This document shows, in pieces, positions 1 through 5,793 of a stretch of 40,360 bases of DNA. The notes beneath the pieces are model-generated. The model was not told the DNA's origin. It worked only from the letters and a program-made list of their open reading frames with translations, and searched no databases. The position numbers and the translations under genes were made by a program. Position 1 is the stretch's first letter; every line of letters begins with the position of its first letter. The stretch comes from a virus, in the IMG/VR virus record IMGVR_UViG_3300010392_000262, positions 1-40,360 of that record, one strand, 5' to 3'.

Positions 1-138
1 GAGTGGGAAAATGATAGTAATGATAGTTATTTCAAATGGAATGATTGTATCTGTGATATGTTAGACAATGACATTATCGAGAGTTTAAAGGTAGATTTCA
101 AATTGTATTTTGAAGCAGTACAAAACACTGAAGTATAG
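1..138 (+). CDS. Hypothetical protein, C-terminal fragment
   Basis: This is the tail of a gene that begins left of the window. Frame 1 is open from base 1 to a TAG at 136-138 and gives 45 residues, acidic and rich in Asp, Asn and aromatic residues. It is followed by a possible promoter and then the next hypothetical gene on the same strand. I recognise no family, and the start is not visible. It is probably one of the small accessory genes typical of this part of a temperate phage. Confidence 0.5.
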   Translation, partial: EWENDSNDSYFKWNDCICDMLDNDIIESLKVDFKLYFEAVQNTEV

Positions 139-151
139 TAGTATCAACGGT

Positions 152-180
152 TTGACAAGATGAAAGAAGGATTTTATTAG
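152..180 (+). promoter_or_regulatory. Possible promoter upstream of the 205 gene
   Basis: A perfect TTGACA at 152-157 is followed by a 17-base spacer and TATTAG at 175-180. Transcription would begin a few bases before the ribosome binding site of the gene at 205, leaving a very short leader. The -10 box matches the consensus at only four of six positions. Confidence 0.35.
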
Positions 181-183
181 GTA

Positions 184-208
184 TATAGACTAGGAGGTCT
201 AAAGATGA
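184..208 (+). repeat. 25-bp duplicated translation-initiation element, copy 1
   Basis: These 25 bases are identical to 821-845. The unit contains TAGAC-TAGGAG-GTCTA, a 5-bp stem whose loop holds the Shine-Dalgarno core, followed by the ATG of the gene. Stem opening could affect ribosome access, but an exact duplication that simply carried a good initiation site along is equally possible. Confidence 0.75.
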
Positions 209-780
209 ATATTTTAAGAAAAACAATGGAAATGCTAAATGATAACAACATCAGTTTCGATGAATTTTATAATTTTTTAAGTCAAAATGAACTAGGCTAT
301 TGGGATGAAGTTAATTCAAGAGATATCATAGAAATGTATATAAATGAAAAAATTAATGAAGGAATTATTGTTTCTCATATGCTAGAAGCTTTGGAAGAAA
401 ATTTAAACTGTAATGTATTTAGTGTGTGGTTAGGAAATAGCATGGAAACACCTTATGCAATTGAAACAAAAAATGAATTACTAGAAGCGTTAGACATCGA
501 ACTAGAAGGCGTTGAAGGAAAAGAAAATTATATTACAGAAGGTATTTTTACATGGTACGACTTACAACTAAAACAACCGTTTAAAGTAGCAAAGGAAAAT
601 TTACAACTTGCAGAAAATGAAGACGATTGTATTATATTGAGATTTACAGAAAATTATATTGAATGTTACAATGAAGATTGTGAAAAATGGTTTTTATGTG
701 TAATCGATTCAAATGATTTGTTTGAGCTTAAAATCTTAGAAAAAGCTAAATTGACAACGGATGTTAAATGGGTATTCTAA
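205..780 (+). CDS. Hypothetical acidic protein
   Basis: A 191-residue protein, clearly acidic (many Glu and Asp), with no signal peptide or membrane segment. The ATG at 205 is set by the AGGAGG within the duplicated initiation element at 184-208. A C-terminal half rich in aromatic residues and Cys (roughly 115-191) looks like a folded beta-containing domain, but I do not recognise the family. It is followed after about 60 bases by a second copy of the same initiation element and a string of very small genes, suggesting one operon of accessory functions that ends at the terminator at 1431. Confidence 0.8.
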   Translation: MNILRKTMEMLNDNNISFDEFYNFLSQNELGYWDEVNSRDIIEMYINEKINEGIIVSHMLEALEENLNCNVFSVWLGNSMETPYAIETKNELLEALDIELEGVEGKENYITEGIFTWYDLQLKQPFKVAKENLQLAENEDDCIILRFTENYIECYNEDCEKWFLCVIDSNDLFELKILEKAKLTTDVKWVF

Positions 781-820
781 ACAAGATGAAATAACAATTT
801 GATTGTGTGTAACAAACTAT

Positions 821-845
821 TATAGACTAGGAGGTCTAAAGATGA
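821..845 (+). repeat. 25-bp duplicated translation-initiation element, copy 2
   Basis: Exact copy of 184-208, again placing AGGAGG in the loop of a TAGAC/GTCTA hairpin just before an ATG (842). A TTGATT (799-804) lies 16 bases upstream of the TATAGA that opens the copy, so a weak promoter may overlap it. The downstream proteins are unrelated in sequence, so only the control element is shared. Confidence 0.75.
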
Positions 846-958
846 GAATTTTAAAAATATTAATGGCTTGGGCATGTATGATACTTGTATCAATTTTATT
901 TCCAATTTTAGTTATATTCTTTGATTATGAAATGTCATTAGAATATAAAAACAGATGA
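842..958 (+). CDS. Small one-helix membrane protein
   Basis: A 38-residue ORF starting at ATG 842 with a strong AGGAGG seven bases upstream inside the duplicated initiation element. Residues about 5-27 form one continuous hydrophobic stretch (Ile, Leu, Val, Phe) preceded by Arg and Lys and followed by a charged tail, the layout of a single transmembrane helix. The role is unknown. Small membrane proteins in temperate phages can be holin-like, toxin-like or exclusion factors, but nothing here decides between these. Confidence 0.55.
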   Translation: MRILKILMAWACMILVSILFPILVIFFDYEMSLEYKNR

Positions 959-983
959 AATAAGCATTCTATGAGGTGATGAG

Positions 984-1103
984 ATGGAAAAAATAACAAA
1001 GCATGACATTGTAACAACTATACTGATGTTTGGTATATTAGCAAGTACTTTTGTATTAATCAGATATGCAAATGATATTAAGACATTACTAGAATTATTA
1101 TAG
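984..1103 (+). CDS. Small one-helix membrane protein
   Basis: A 39-residue ORF starting at ATG 984, with GAGGTGATGAG upstream acting as ribosome binding site. Residues about 9-27 (Val-Thr-Thr-Ile to Leu-Ile) are hydrophobic and flanked by charged ends, so a single membrane span is likely. It lies 25 bases after another tiny membrane protein in the same operon; the two could act together, but their sequences are not similar. Function unknown. Confidence 0.5.
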   Translation: MEKITKHDIVTTILMFGILASTFVLIRYANDIKTLLELL

Positions 1104-1124
1104 ACTTAAAGGAGATGACATAAA

Positions 1125-1286
1125 ATGTTTAAATATAAATATCATTATTCTATTATAGGAATAAGAGAAGGAATTGCTTTTGTATATGGCGATAGTGAAA
1201 ACGATGCTAGAATCAAAGCAAGACTAGATATGATATTTTATAGTGATAGTGTAGATTTTATAATTGATAGTGTAAACCAACTATAA
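1125..1286 (+). CDS. Small hypothetical protein
   Basis: A 53-residue ORF starting at ATG 1125 after the ribosome binding site AAAGGAGATG. It is basic and aromatic at the N-terminus (several Lys, Tyr and His in the first 9 residues), with an Asp/Ser-rich C-terminal half. No family is recognised. Tight spacing with the genes on both sides and a good ribosome binding site make it a probable real gene of the small accessory operon. Confidence 0.5.
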   Translation: MFKYKYHYSIIGIREGIAFVYGDSENDARIKARLDMIFYSDSVDFIIDSVNQL

Positions 1287-1299
1287 AGGAGTGTAAGAG

Positions 1300-1425
1300 A
1301 TGAACAAACAAAACCTAACTACTGAAGATATGGCACTGAATAACCATAACTATTTACTATCGTTAAAAGACATTGAAAAGGAAAACAGAAGAAAGAAACG
1401 TAATAGAAAATATAGTAAACATTAA
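1300..1425 (+). CDS. Small basic hypothetical protein
   Basis: A 41-residue ORF starting at ATG 1300 behind AAAGGAGTG. The C-terminal third (about residues 26-41) is almost entirely Lys, Arg and Asn, suggesting nucleic-acid contact. It is the last gene before the intrinsic terminator that begins six bases after its stop codon, which supports it as a real, transcribed gene. Function unknown. Confidence 0.5.
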   Translation: MNKQNLTTEDMALNNHNYLLSLKDIEKENRRKKRNRKYSKH

Positions 1426-1430
1426 TTATT

Positions 1431-1454
1431 AGAAGGTGAAAACCTTCTTTTTTT
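1431..1454 (+). terminator. Intrinsic terminator of the left small-gene operon
   Basis: AGAAGG at 1431-1436 pairs with CCTTCT at 1443-1448 around a six-base TGAAAA loop and runs into seven T residues (1448-1454). This separates the small-gene operon from the long non-coding region. Confidence 0.85.
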
Positions 1455-1891
1455 ATTGTCATTTTTTTAAGATCACATTTTCCAGGAAATTATACTATTA
1501 TAGTGCACATTTGCAGCAGATTCAATATATACCTAATTCGTGTAGTATCTACAGAATGTAAACAGTGTATATGTATTTAAACCTTACTGTAGACGTCATA
1601 CGTTCTCTTAAACAAGACTTATGTATAATCTGATACCATTACATTACCCACACATTAAAACGTCTTACGGATTCATATGCTATCAATATACGCTATATAT
1701 AAAATGTACGTATGATGCATGCATTGGATACAAAATAGTTTGTGTTTTTAGGTATGCTATTATATGGCTTTATTTTAGCTTTTAAGCGTTTTTATTCTAT
1801 CCTAATACTATCACACCTTAAAAATTACTTTTACGTTTTTAGGTTTTTGTACAATAAAAGTCTTGACATATTAAAATAAATATGAACGTAT

Positions 1892-1903
1892 TGTTTGATC
1901 TTT
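1892..1903. repeat. Arm of a 12-bp inverted repeat (partner 3001-3012)
   Basis: TGTTTGATCTTT here is the exact reverse complement of AAAGATCAAACA at 3001-3012. A partial copy, GTTTGATCTTAT, lies near 2096. The flanks also resemble each other: 1908-1943 and 3009-3042 are imperfect direct copies sharing the blocks GGAA, ATCCAAT and GATACT. Confidence 0.55.
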
Positions 1904-2040
1904 ATACACAATTCCAGGAAAATCCAATTGATACTATACTATGATGGTGATATTATATACTATGCAAATATGTAACGGTCATAGACTTGATGCTATAATT
2001 AAATTGTAATGATTACACATTAACATAAACTATTAATAGG

Positions 2041-2060
2041 TGTACTGTTCGCAGAGTACA
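2041..2060. other. Hairpin TGTACT / AGTACA
   Basis: TGTACT (2041-2046) pairs with AGTACA (2055-2060) around an eight-base loop that can itself form CTG-TTCG-CAG. It is one of many small stems in the non-coding region. Confidence 0.45.
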
Positions 2061-2224
2061 GTTACTATACTAACAAGGTAGACATTGTAGCAAAGTTTGA
2101 TCTTATGGAATAGTATACAACAATAGTGTAGTTAGTTTCTATAATGCTCCTACGTCGCACTAAGGTCAAGGGATATTTTATGCCATAAATAAACAGAGAT
2201 TAGAAGAATAAAAACAAAAGGAGC

Positions 2225-2282
2225 ATAAGTGCATGGTACATGCATAAGTGATAGTGTAACTATCATAAGTATAGTAGTACTT
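2225..2282. repeat. Three tandem ATAAGT-plus-hairpin units
   Basis: ATAAGT occurs at 2225, 2244 and 2265 (spacing 19 and 21). After the first two copies comes a different short palindrome: GCATG-GTA-CATGC (2231-2243) and GATAGT-GTA-ACTATC (2250-2264). The third, AAGTA-TAGTAG-TACTT (2267-2282), uses part of its own ATAAGT. The stems are conserved in form but not in sequence, which suggests selection for structure. Just upstream, ATGCTCC (2144-2150) and GGAGCAT (2220-2226) form a long-range pair that could enclose a larger fold. Confidence 0.65.
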
Positions 2283-2925
2283 AGTAAACAAAGGTTTTAT
2301 ACCATAAAGTAAAATGATATGATGTATGCTATATTATAAATTGATATGATAATAGTACATGTGTTAGTTGTAGAGTGTATGTCATGCATGGATTAACAGT
2401 ACACGTCTTGCACTAACGTGCGCTTGTTCGTTACACTCACATTTTTTATAGATGATTTTAAGGGATTAAGGTCAAGTGATTGTGAATGATATACATACAA
2501 AGAATGGATTAGGTAGAGAGTGAAGGGTGGAAGGAGTAAAGATGTACATATGGTAGAGTGATAGCAACATGTGAAGTGTATGTAAATAGTATACAAAGAG
2601 TAGGTATTAGTAACAAGTATTAATATGAGATGATAGTAGTAAGTATTAGTAGTAGGTACTAATAATACATTGATAGTAGAATAGTTTATGACATGAATTA
2701 AAAATAAGTCATTAATAGGTATGTAAAGAGCATACATGCATTGATGAAACAAGACAAACAATAAAGAAAGTAAGAAATAATTAGACGTGTGATAGTCATA
2801 TGCACTTATGGGAATATGATAGAGAGTAGATAGAGAGAGGAGTGTAAGTACTTTGAAAAACAAAGTAAAGTAAGACATTAGTAAGAAATTTTCTGTTATA
2901 GTCGAAATAAGTAACACTATGTTAC

Positions 2926-2957
2926 TAATGTATACCATACAAGTCAAGTATACATTA
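2926..2957. repeat. 10-bp palindrome TAATGTATAC / GTATACATTA
   Basis: TAATGTATAC (2926-2935) and GTATACATTA (2948-2957) are perfect inverted copies around a 12-base centre. The left arm and centre recur imperfectly at 3110-3135 (3 mismatches in 26 bases compared with 2927-2952). A smaller hairpin, GTAAC-ACTAT-GTTAC (2911-2925), directly precedes it. Confidence 0.65.
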
Positions 2958-3119
2958 ATCCATTGATAATAGATATCAATTAGACATAATAACCATGATG
3001 AAAGATCAAACATTCTGGAATTATCCAATGATACTCATAATCAGTTGAAACGTAGACAGTATAATCACATACTATACACATATTAATTAAGAATGATTAT
3101 CAATGGATTAATGTATACT
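2947..3119. repeat. 24-bp perfect inverted repeat with 125-base spacer
   Basis: Bases 2947-2970 and 3096-3119 are exact reverse complements. The left arm overlaps the palindrome at 2926-2957. The element sits immediately before the strand-bias switch near 3170. It may form a cruciform or a pair of protein-binding sites. Confidence 0.75.
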
Positions 3120-3484
3120 ATACAAATTAAGTATAGATAGGAGGGGTACTTTTGGAAATGACAATCATTCTCAGTAACCAGGGCAGCCCTATCACATCCA
3201 CTCACACACCAAACTTATTTTTACATTTCACACATTCCATACACCCCTTACAACAACTACTCTCTAACCAATCCATGCTTACTTCGCACATAATCGTGTA
3301 TTACTCGACATAGTACAGTTATATCAACCCTTCTACCATCAATGCATGTATACACAATACATAATCCAACATTTCATTAAATACCAACAAATATAGCAAA
3401 ATTACATCAAATTCAGTCAAACCAACACTCTACGACCAATCCATAAATGGATCACACATCAACTATCGACACATGAAACACCAT

Positions 3485-3638
3485 TGGATCAAAATAAATG
3501 AAATAAACACTAAAAAGGTATTGATGGTAGATAGGTAGTTATGCTATAATAAGATGAAACAAACAAAAAAATATCTAAAACACGAATGAGCTTGCGATTG
3601 AGTAGACAAACGGTAGTGCGTCAGTGGATCAAAATAAA
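3485..3638. repeat. 14-bp direct repeat flanking the first strong promoter
   Basis: TGGATCAAAATAAA occurs at 3485-3498 and again at 3625-3638, with the promoter at 3509-3555 between them. A pair of identical sites on both sides of a promoter could bind a regulator that loops the DNA, but this is inference. Confidence 0.5.
3509..3555 (+). promoter_or_regulatory. Strong vegetative-type promoter P1
   Basis: TTGATG (3521-3526), an 18-base spacer and a perfect TATAAT (3545-3550). Both the 18 bases ACTAAAAAGGTATTGATG (3509-3526) and the 11 bases TATAATAAGAT (3545-3555) are identical to those of the promoter at 4866-4912, while the spacers differ. The first gene downstream with a good start is at 3873, leaving a leader of about 315 bases. 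Confidence 0.75.
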
Positions 3639-3705
3639 ACATGGGAAAAAGTATTAAATCTACAACTATCAAGCATTTTCAATGGGTACAAGAAATTATG
3701 GATTT

Positions 3706-3769
3706 CTAATTGACTGTTTTTTATTATATATCTTTTATGTTTTATATATAGGAAATTATAGTCAATTAG
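3706..3769. promoter_or_regulatory. Inverted repeat CTAATTGACT / AGTCAATTAG in the leader of the 3873 gene
   Basis: CTAATTGACT (3706-3715) and AGTCAATTAG (3760-3769) are perfect inverted copies 44 bases apart, and AATTGACTGT recurs at 3819-3828. Each copy carries a -35-like TTGACT, so the element may be a divergent promoter or operator pair. A hairpin AGAAAT-TATGG-ATTTCT (3691-3707) overlaps the left arm. Confidence 0.5.
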
Positions 3770-3826
3770 GGTTTTGGGTTTGTTAATTGGCTAAAAATAC
3801 AGTAAAAATCAAAAAACAAATTGACT

Positions 3827-3841
3827 GTCTCATTTTGAGAC
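3827..3841. promoter_or_regulatory. Palindrome GTCTCA-TTT-TGAGAC before the 3873 gene
   Basis: A 15-base palindrome directly after a TTGACT (3821-3826) and 20 bases upstream of the ribosome binding site of the next gene. It could be an operator or an RNA hairpin that tunes expression. No well-spaced -10 box follows, so a promoter here is uncertain. Confidence 0.45.
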
Positions 3842-3872
3842 TGGACATAAATAATGGAATTGGAGGACATAT

Positions 3873-4853
3873 TTGAATGTAGCAAACATAAAAAGTGGAG
3901 ATGTAATAAATACATATAAAGAACTATGTGAACTCCTGGATATAAAACAATGTGGCGGAGATAGTAAGAAATCACAGGTCAAGAAGATGAAAGAATTATT
4001 CTTGTTTGAGCAAAAAGGAAGACGTTTCATTATAAAGGATGTATATAGTGAAAAGCACAGCTCTATATCTAGCGGTCACCTATCCAATGGATTACAAAAA
4101 ATACTACTCACCAAATTAATAGAAAACAAAACTAATATTATAACAATGAAATATGCAGAGTTAATAGATTGGTTAGGGATTGTAAACAATGCTTATATGA
4201 AAAACAAATATAGCAAGTCTACCTTTATAAAGGAAACAGATTATTCAAGTTTTGAATTAGATAAATTTTATGCAGATACGTGGACTGCTCTTAGAGCGAA
4301 TGTAATATATGCAATTGATGATCTGGATAAAAAGAATATTATACGTAAAAAGAATATGATCACCATATGTTTTAAAGGAACAAATAAAAATAAGATAAGG
4401 GTAGTATCTGATAATGAATTTGCTAGAATAAAAGAAATAGAAAAAAAAGTACTATTCAAACATGGGTTAAAAAGTATGGCTGTCGCGCATATGTCCGGTA
4501 AGCATAAAGAGGTGTCATCTGAAATAATTGAAAAAGTAAATGAATCTTTTTTAACTGATAACATTTTATATTATTATAATGTAGTTAGAATATCATTAAA
4601 TAGGAAGATTGTAGATGAACGCTATAAATATGAGAATATAGATCAGGTTCAATCGGAAGTAAATAATAAACTAATAGAAAAGTTTAACTCTCATTTTAAT
4701 TCAACCAATAATAAAGCTATTAATGAACTGCAGCTTGATATGGTAGCACTGGATGTTTATGAAAGAGATAAATTATCAAACATTGCATCGGATACGTATA
4801 TTGATAGTATGAAAAGTCTGATTAACCGGCTAATAAAAATAAATTCACCATAA
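3873..4853 (+). CDS. Hypothetical protein, possible replication or DNA-binding protein
   Basis: A 326-residue protein starting at TTG 3873, chosen because GGAGG ends six bases upstream; the nearby ATG at 3854 is in another frame. The first 60 residues (short helices, then a Lys-rich stretch and a strand near Arg-Arg-Phe-Ile-Ile-Lys) resemble the N-terminal module I recall from many Firmicutes plasmid and phage DNA-binding proteins. The rest is helical and basic. It is the first gene after the repeat-rich non-coding region, which contains iteron-like repeats, so a replication initiator or regulator acting there is a reasonable guess. I see no catalytic motif. Confidence 0.75.
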   Translation: MNVANIKSGDVINTYKELCELLDIKQCGGDSKKSQVKKMKELFLFEQKGRRFIIKDVYSEKHSSISSGHLSNGLQKILLTKLIENKTNIITMKYAELIDWLGIVNNAYMKNKYSKSTFIKETDYSSFELDKFYADTWTALRANVIYAIDDLDKKNIIRKKNMITICFKGTNKNKIRVVSDNEFARIKEIEKKVLFKHGLKSMAVAHMSGKHKEVSSEIIEKVNESFLTDNILYYYNVVRISLNRKIVDERYKYENIDQVQSEVNNKLIEKFNSHFNSTNNKAINELQLDMVALDVYERDKLSNIASDTYIDSMKSLINRLIKINSP

Positions 4854-4865
4854 TTTTAAAAATAT

Positions 4866-4912
4866 ACTAAAAAGGTATTGATGACAGCATGCTAAGTGTG
4901 GTATAATAAGAT
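4866..4912 (+). promoter_or_regulatory. Strong vegetative-type promoter P2, upstream of the RNA polymerase operon
   Basis: TTGATG (4878-4883), 18-base spacer, TATAAT (4902-4907). It shares the 18-base upstream block and the 11-base -10 block exactly with the promoter at 3509-3555. It precedes four closely packed genes ending with the single-chain RNA polymerase, so host polymerase would start that operon here. Confidence 0.8.
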
Positions 4913-4947
4913 AAGAACAACACAATATAGGGAGGTGACACAATCTA

Positions 4948-5109
4948 ATGACAAAACAAGCTTATGCAATGAACTATTTGCTAAACAACTATGAATCAAA
5001 CATGGAATTATTACCGGAAGTAATTGAGATGGAATTCAATATGACGGTTAATCAATTTATAGATACATATTTTGAGGAAGATGAAAATGGATATTACTGT
5101 AACATTTAA
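4948..5109 (+). CDS. Small acidic hypothetical protein
   Basis: A 53-residue ORF starting at ATG 4948, with GGAGGTG at 4931-4937 and about 40 bases downstream of the -10 box of promoter P2. It is acidic, with many Glu, Asn and Tyr residues, and predicted helical without a membrane segment. As the first gene of the polymerase operon it would be made early. Small proteins in this position can be host-takeover factors, but nothing in the sequence shows that. Confidence 0.6.
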   Translation: MTKQAYAMNYLLNNYESNMELLPEVIEMEFNMTVNQFIDTYFEEDENGYYCNI

Positions 5110-5118
5110 GGAGGAGAA

Positions 5119-5463
5119 ATGAAACAGAGTAAAAATGTAAAACAAATAAGATTAACAGACAATCATATTCTTACATATGATAAATATCAATTTGTATTAA
5201 AAACAAGAGTTGCCAGAAAGGGAGATGAGATAGAAGTAGGTAAATACAAAGGTCAATTAGTAAAGGAAGACAATTATAACGATACTTATTTTCCAAATAT
5301 AAAAATATTATGTAAACATGTATTAGATGATGAATTTAAAGATGTATTTGAGCTACACACAATGATCGAAATAGCAGAAAAATTTGATGAATTAATTAAA
5401 AATCCACATAATGATAGGATGGATATTGCTACGGAGTGGTTTGAGACTATAAAAAGCTGGTAA
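5119..5463 (+). CDS. Hypothetical protein
   Basis: A 114-residue protein with ATG 5119 after a clear AAGGAGGAG site, nine bases behind the previous stop. The first half has a beta-strand pattern with Lys-rich loops (residues 5-55); the second half is helical and acidic and ends with Trp. No motif that I recognise. Its position in the promoter P2 operon suggests an early function linked to replication or to the switch to late transcription. Confidence 0.7.
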   Translation: MKQSKNVKQIRLTDNHILTYDKYQFVLKTRVARKGDEIEVGKYKGQLVKEDNYNDTYFPNIKILCKHVLDDEFKDVFELHTMIEIAEKFDELIKNPHNDRMDIATEWFETIKSW

Positions 5464-5568
5464 ACAGCAAAGATAAGATTAATTTTATTATCGTGAGGGT
5501 GCATAATGGTGTTGCCTAGTGTAATTGGTCTAAGGTGATGCAAATGCATGATTTTGAAGGGAGATTGT

Positions 5569-5793
5569 ATGAATAAAGAAGAAAGAAAAGAATCTATAAA
5601 TTTTTTAATAGGTTGGCATTGTTTAGATCCAGAATATGTTTATAAATTATCCGATGATGAAATAGAGAATGAGTGCCACAAACAGGCTTTAATTGAAACT
5701 AATAACTTTTTAGAAGTTTCTGGATTGCGTTTTTCCGATGACGGAGATTTGGAGCCAGATGAAAATGATTGGGAGGATATATTTGAGTCTTAA
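5569..5793 (+). CDS. Small acidic hypothetical protein, coupled to the RNA polymerase
   Basis: A 74-residue acidic protein. I place the start at ATG 5569 because GAAGGGAGA lies at 5557-5564; the upstream in-frame ATG at 5548 would overlap that site. The C-terminal 25 residues are dominated by Asp and Glu. Its last 11 bases overlap the TTG start of the RNA polymerase gene, and the polymerase ribosome binding site (GGGAGG at 5771) lies within this gene, so the two are probably translationally coupled. Function unknown; an accessory factor for the polymerase is possible. Confidence 0.65.
   Translation: MNKEERKESINFLIGWHCLDPEYVYKLSDDEIENECHKQALIETNNFLEVSGLRFSDDGDLEPDENDWEDIFES

Larger units (their letters stand above)
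1455..3508. other. Non-coding repeat-rich control region; candidate origin or structured RNA locus
   Basis: I see no credible gene here: open frames are short, lack ribosome binding sites and have low-complexity translations. The region is packed with hairpins and repeats. Hand counts show strong G-over-C bias on the + strand around 2521-2880 (about 61 G to 11 C in 240 sampled bases), reversing to C over G in 3181-3480 (about 20 G to 89 C). The switch falls near 3170, beside a small AGGGC-A-GCCCT palindrome. Possible roles are a replication origin, a partition site or a non-coding RNA; the sequence alone does not decide. Confidence 0.55.

Noticed and set aside
1863-1896. Perfect TTGACA at 1863 as a promoter
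   Set aside because: No acceptable -10 box lies 16-18 bases downstream; TATTGT is 20 bases away. No gene follows for 2 kb.
2225-2282. CRISPR-like repeats
   Set aside because: Repeat is only six bases with 13-15 base intervals that are palindromes, no cas genes are near, and spacers are too short.
2393-3028. 211-residue reading frame on the minus strand
   Set aside because: The translation is low-complexity (Tyr, Leu, Ser, His and Thr runs), there is no ribosome binding site, all other genes are on the + strand, and it spans the repeat cluster.
3096-3175. Fur-box-like GATNATCAT elements as iron regulator sites
   Set aside because: The similarity is limited to the AT-rich TGATTATCA core, which belongs to the larger inverted repeat. 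No iron-related gene is present.
5738-5782. Longer N-terminus for the RNA polymerase from 5738
   Set aside because: It lies inside the preceding gene, lacks a ribosome binding site, and TTG 5783 has GGGAGG at ideal distance.
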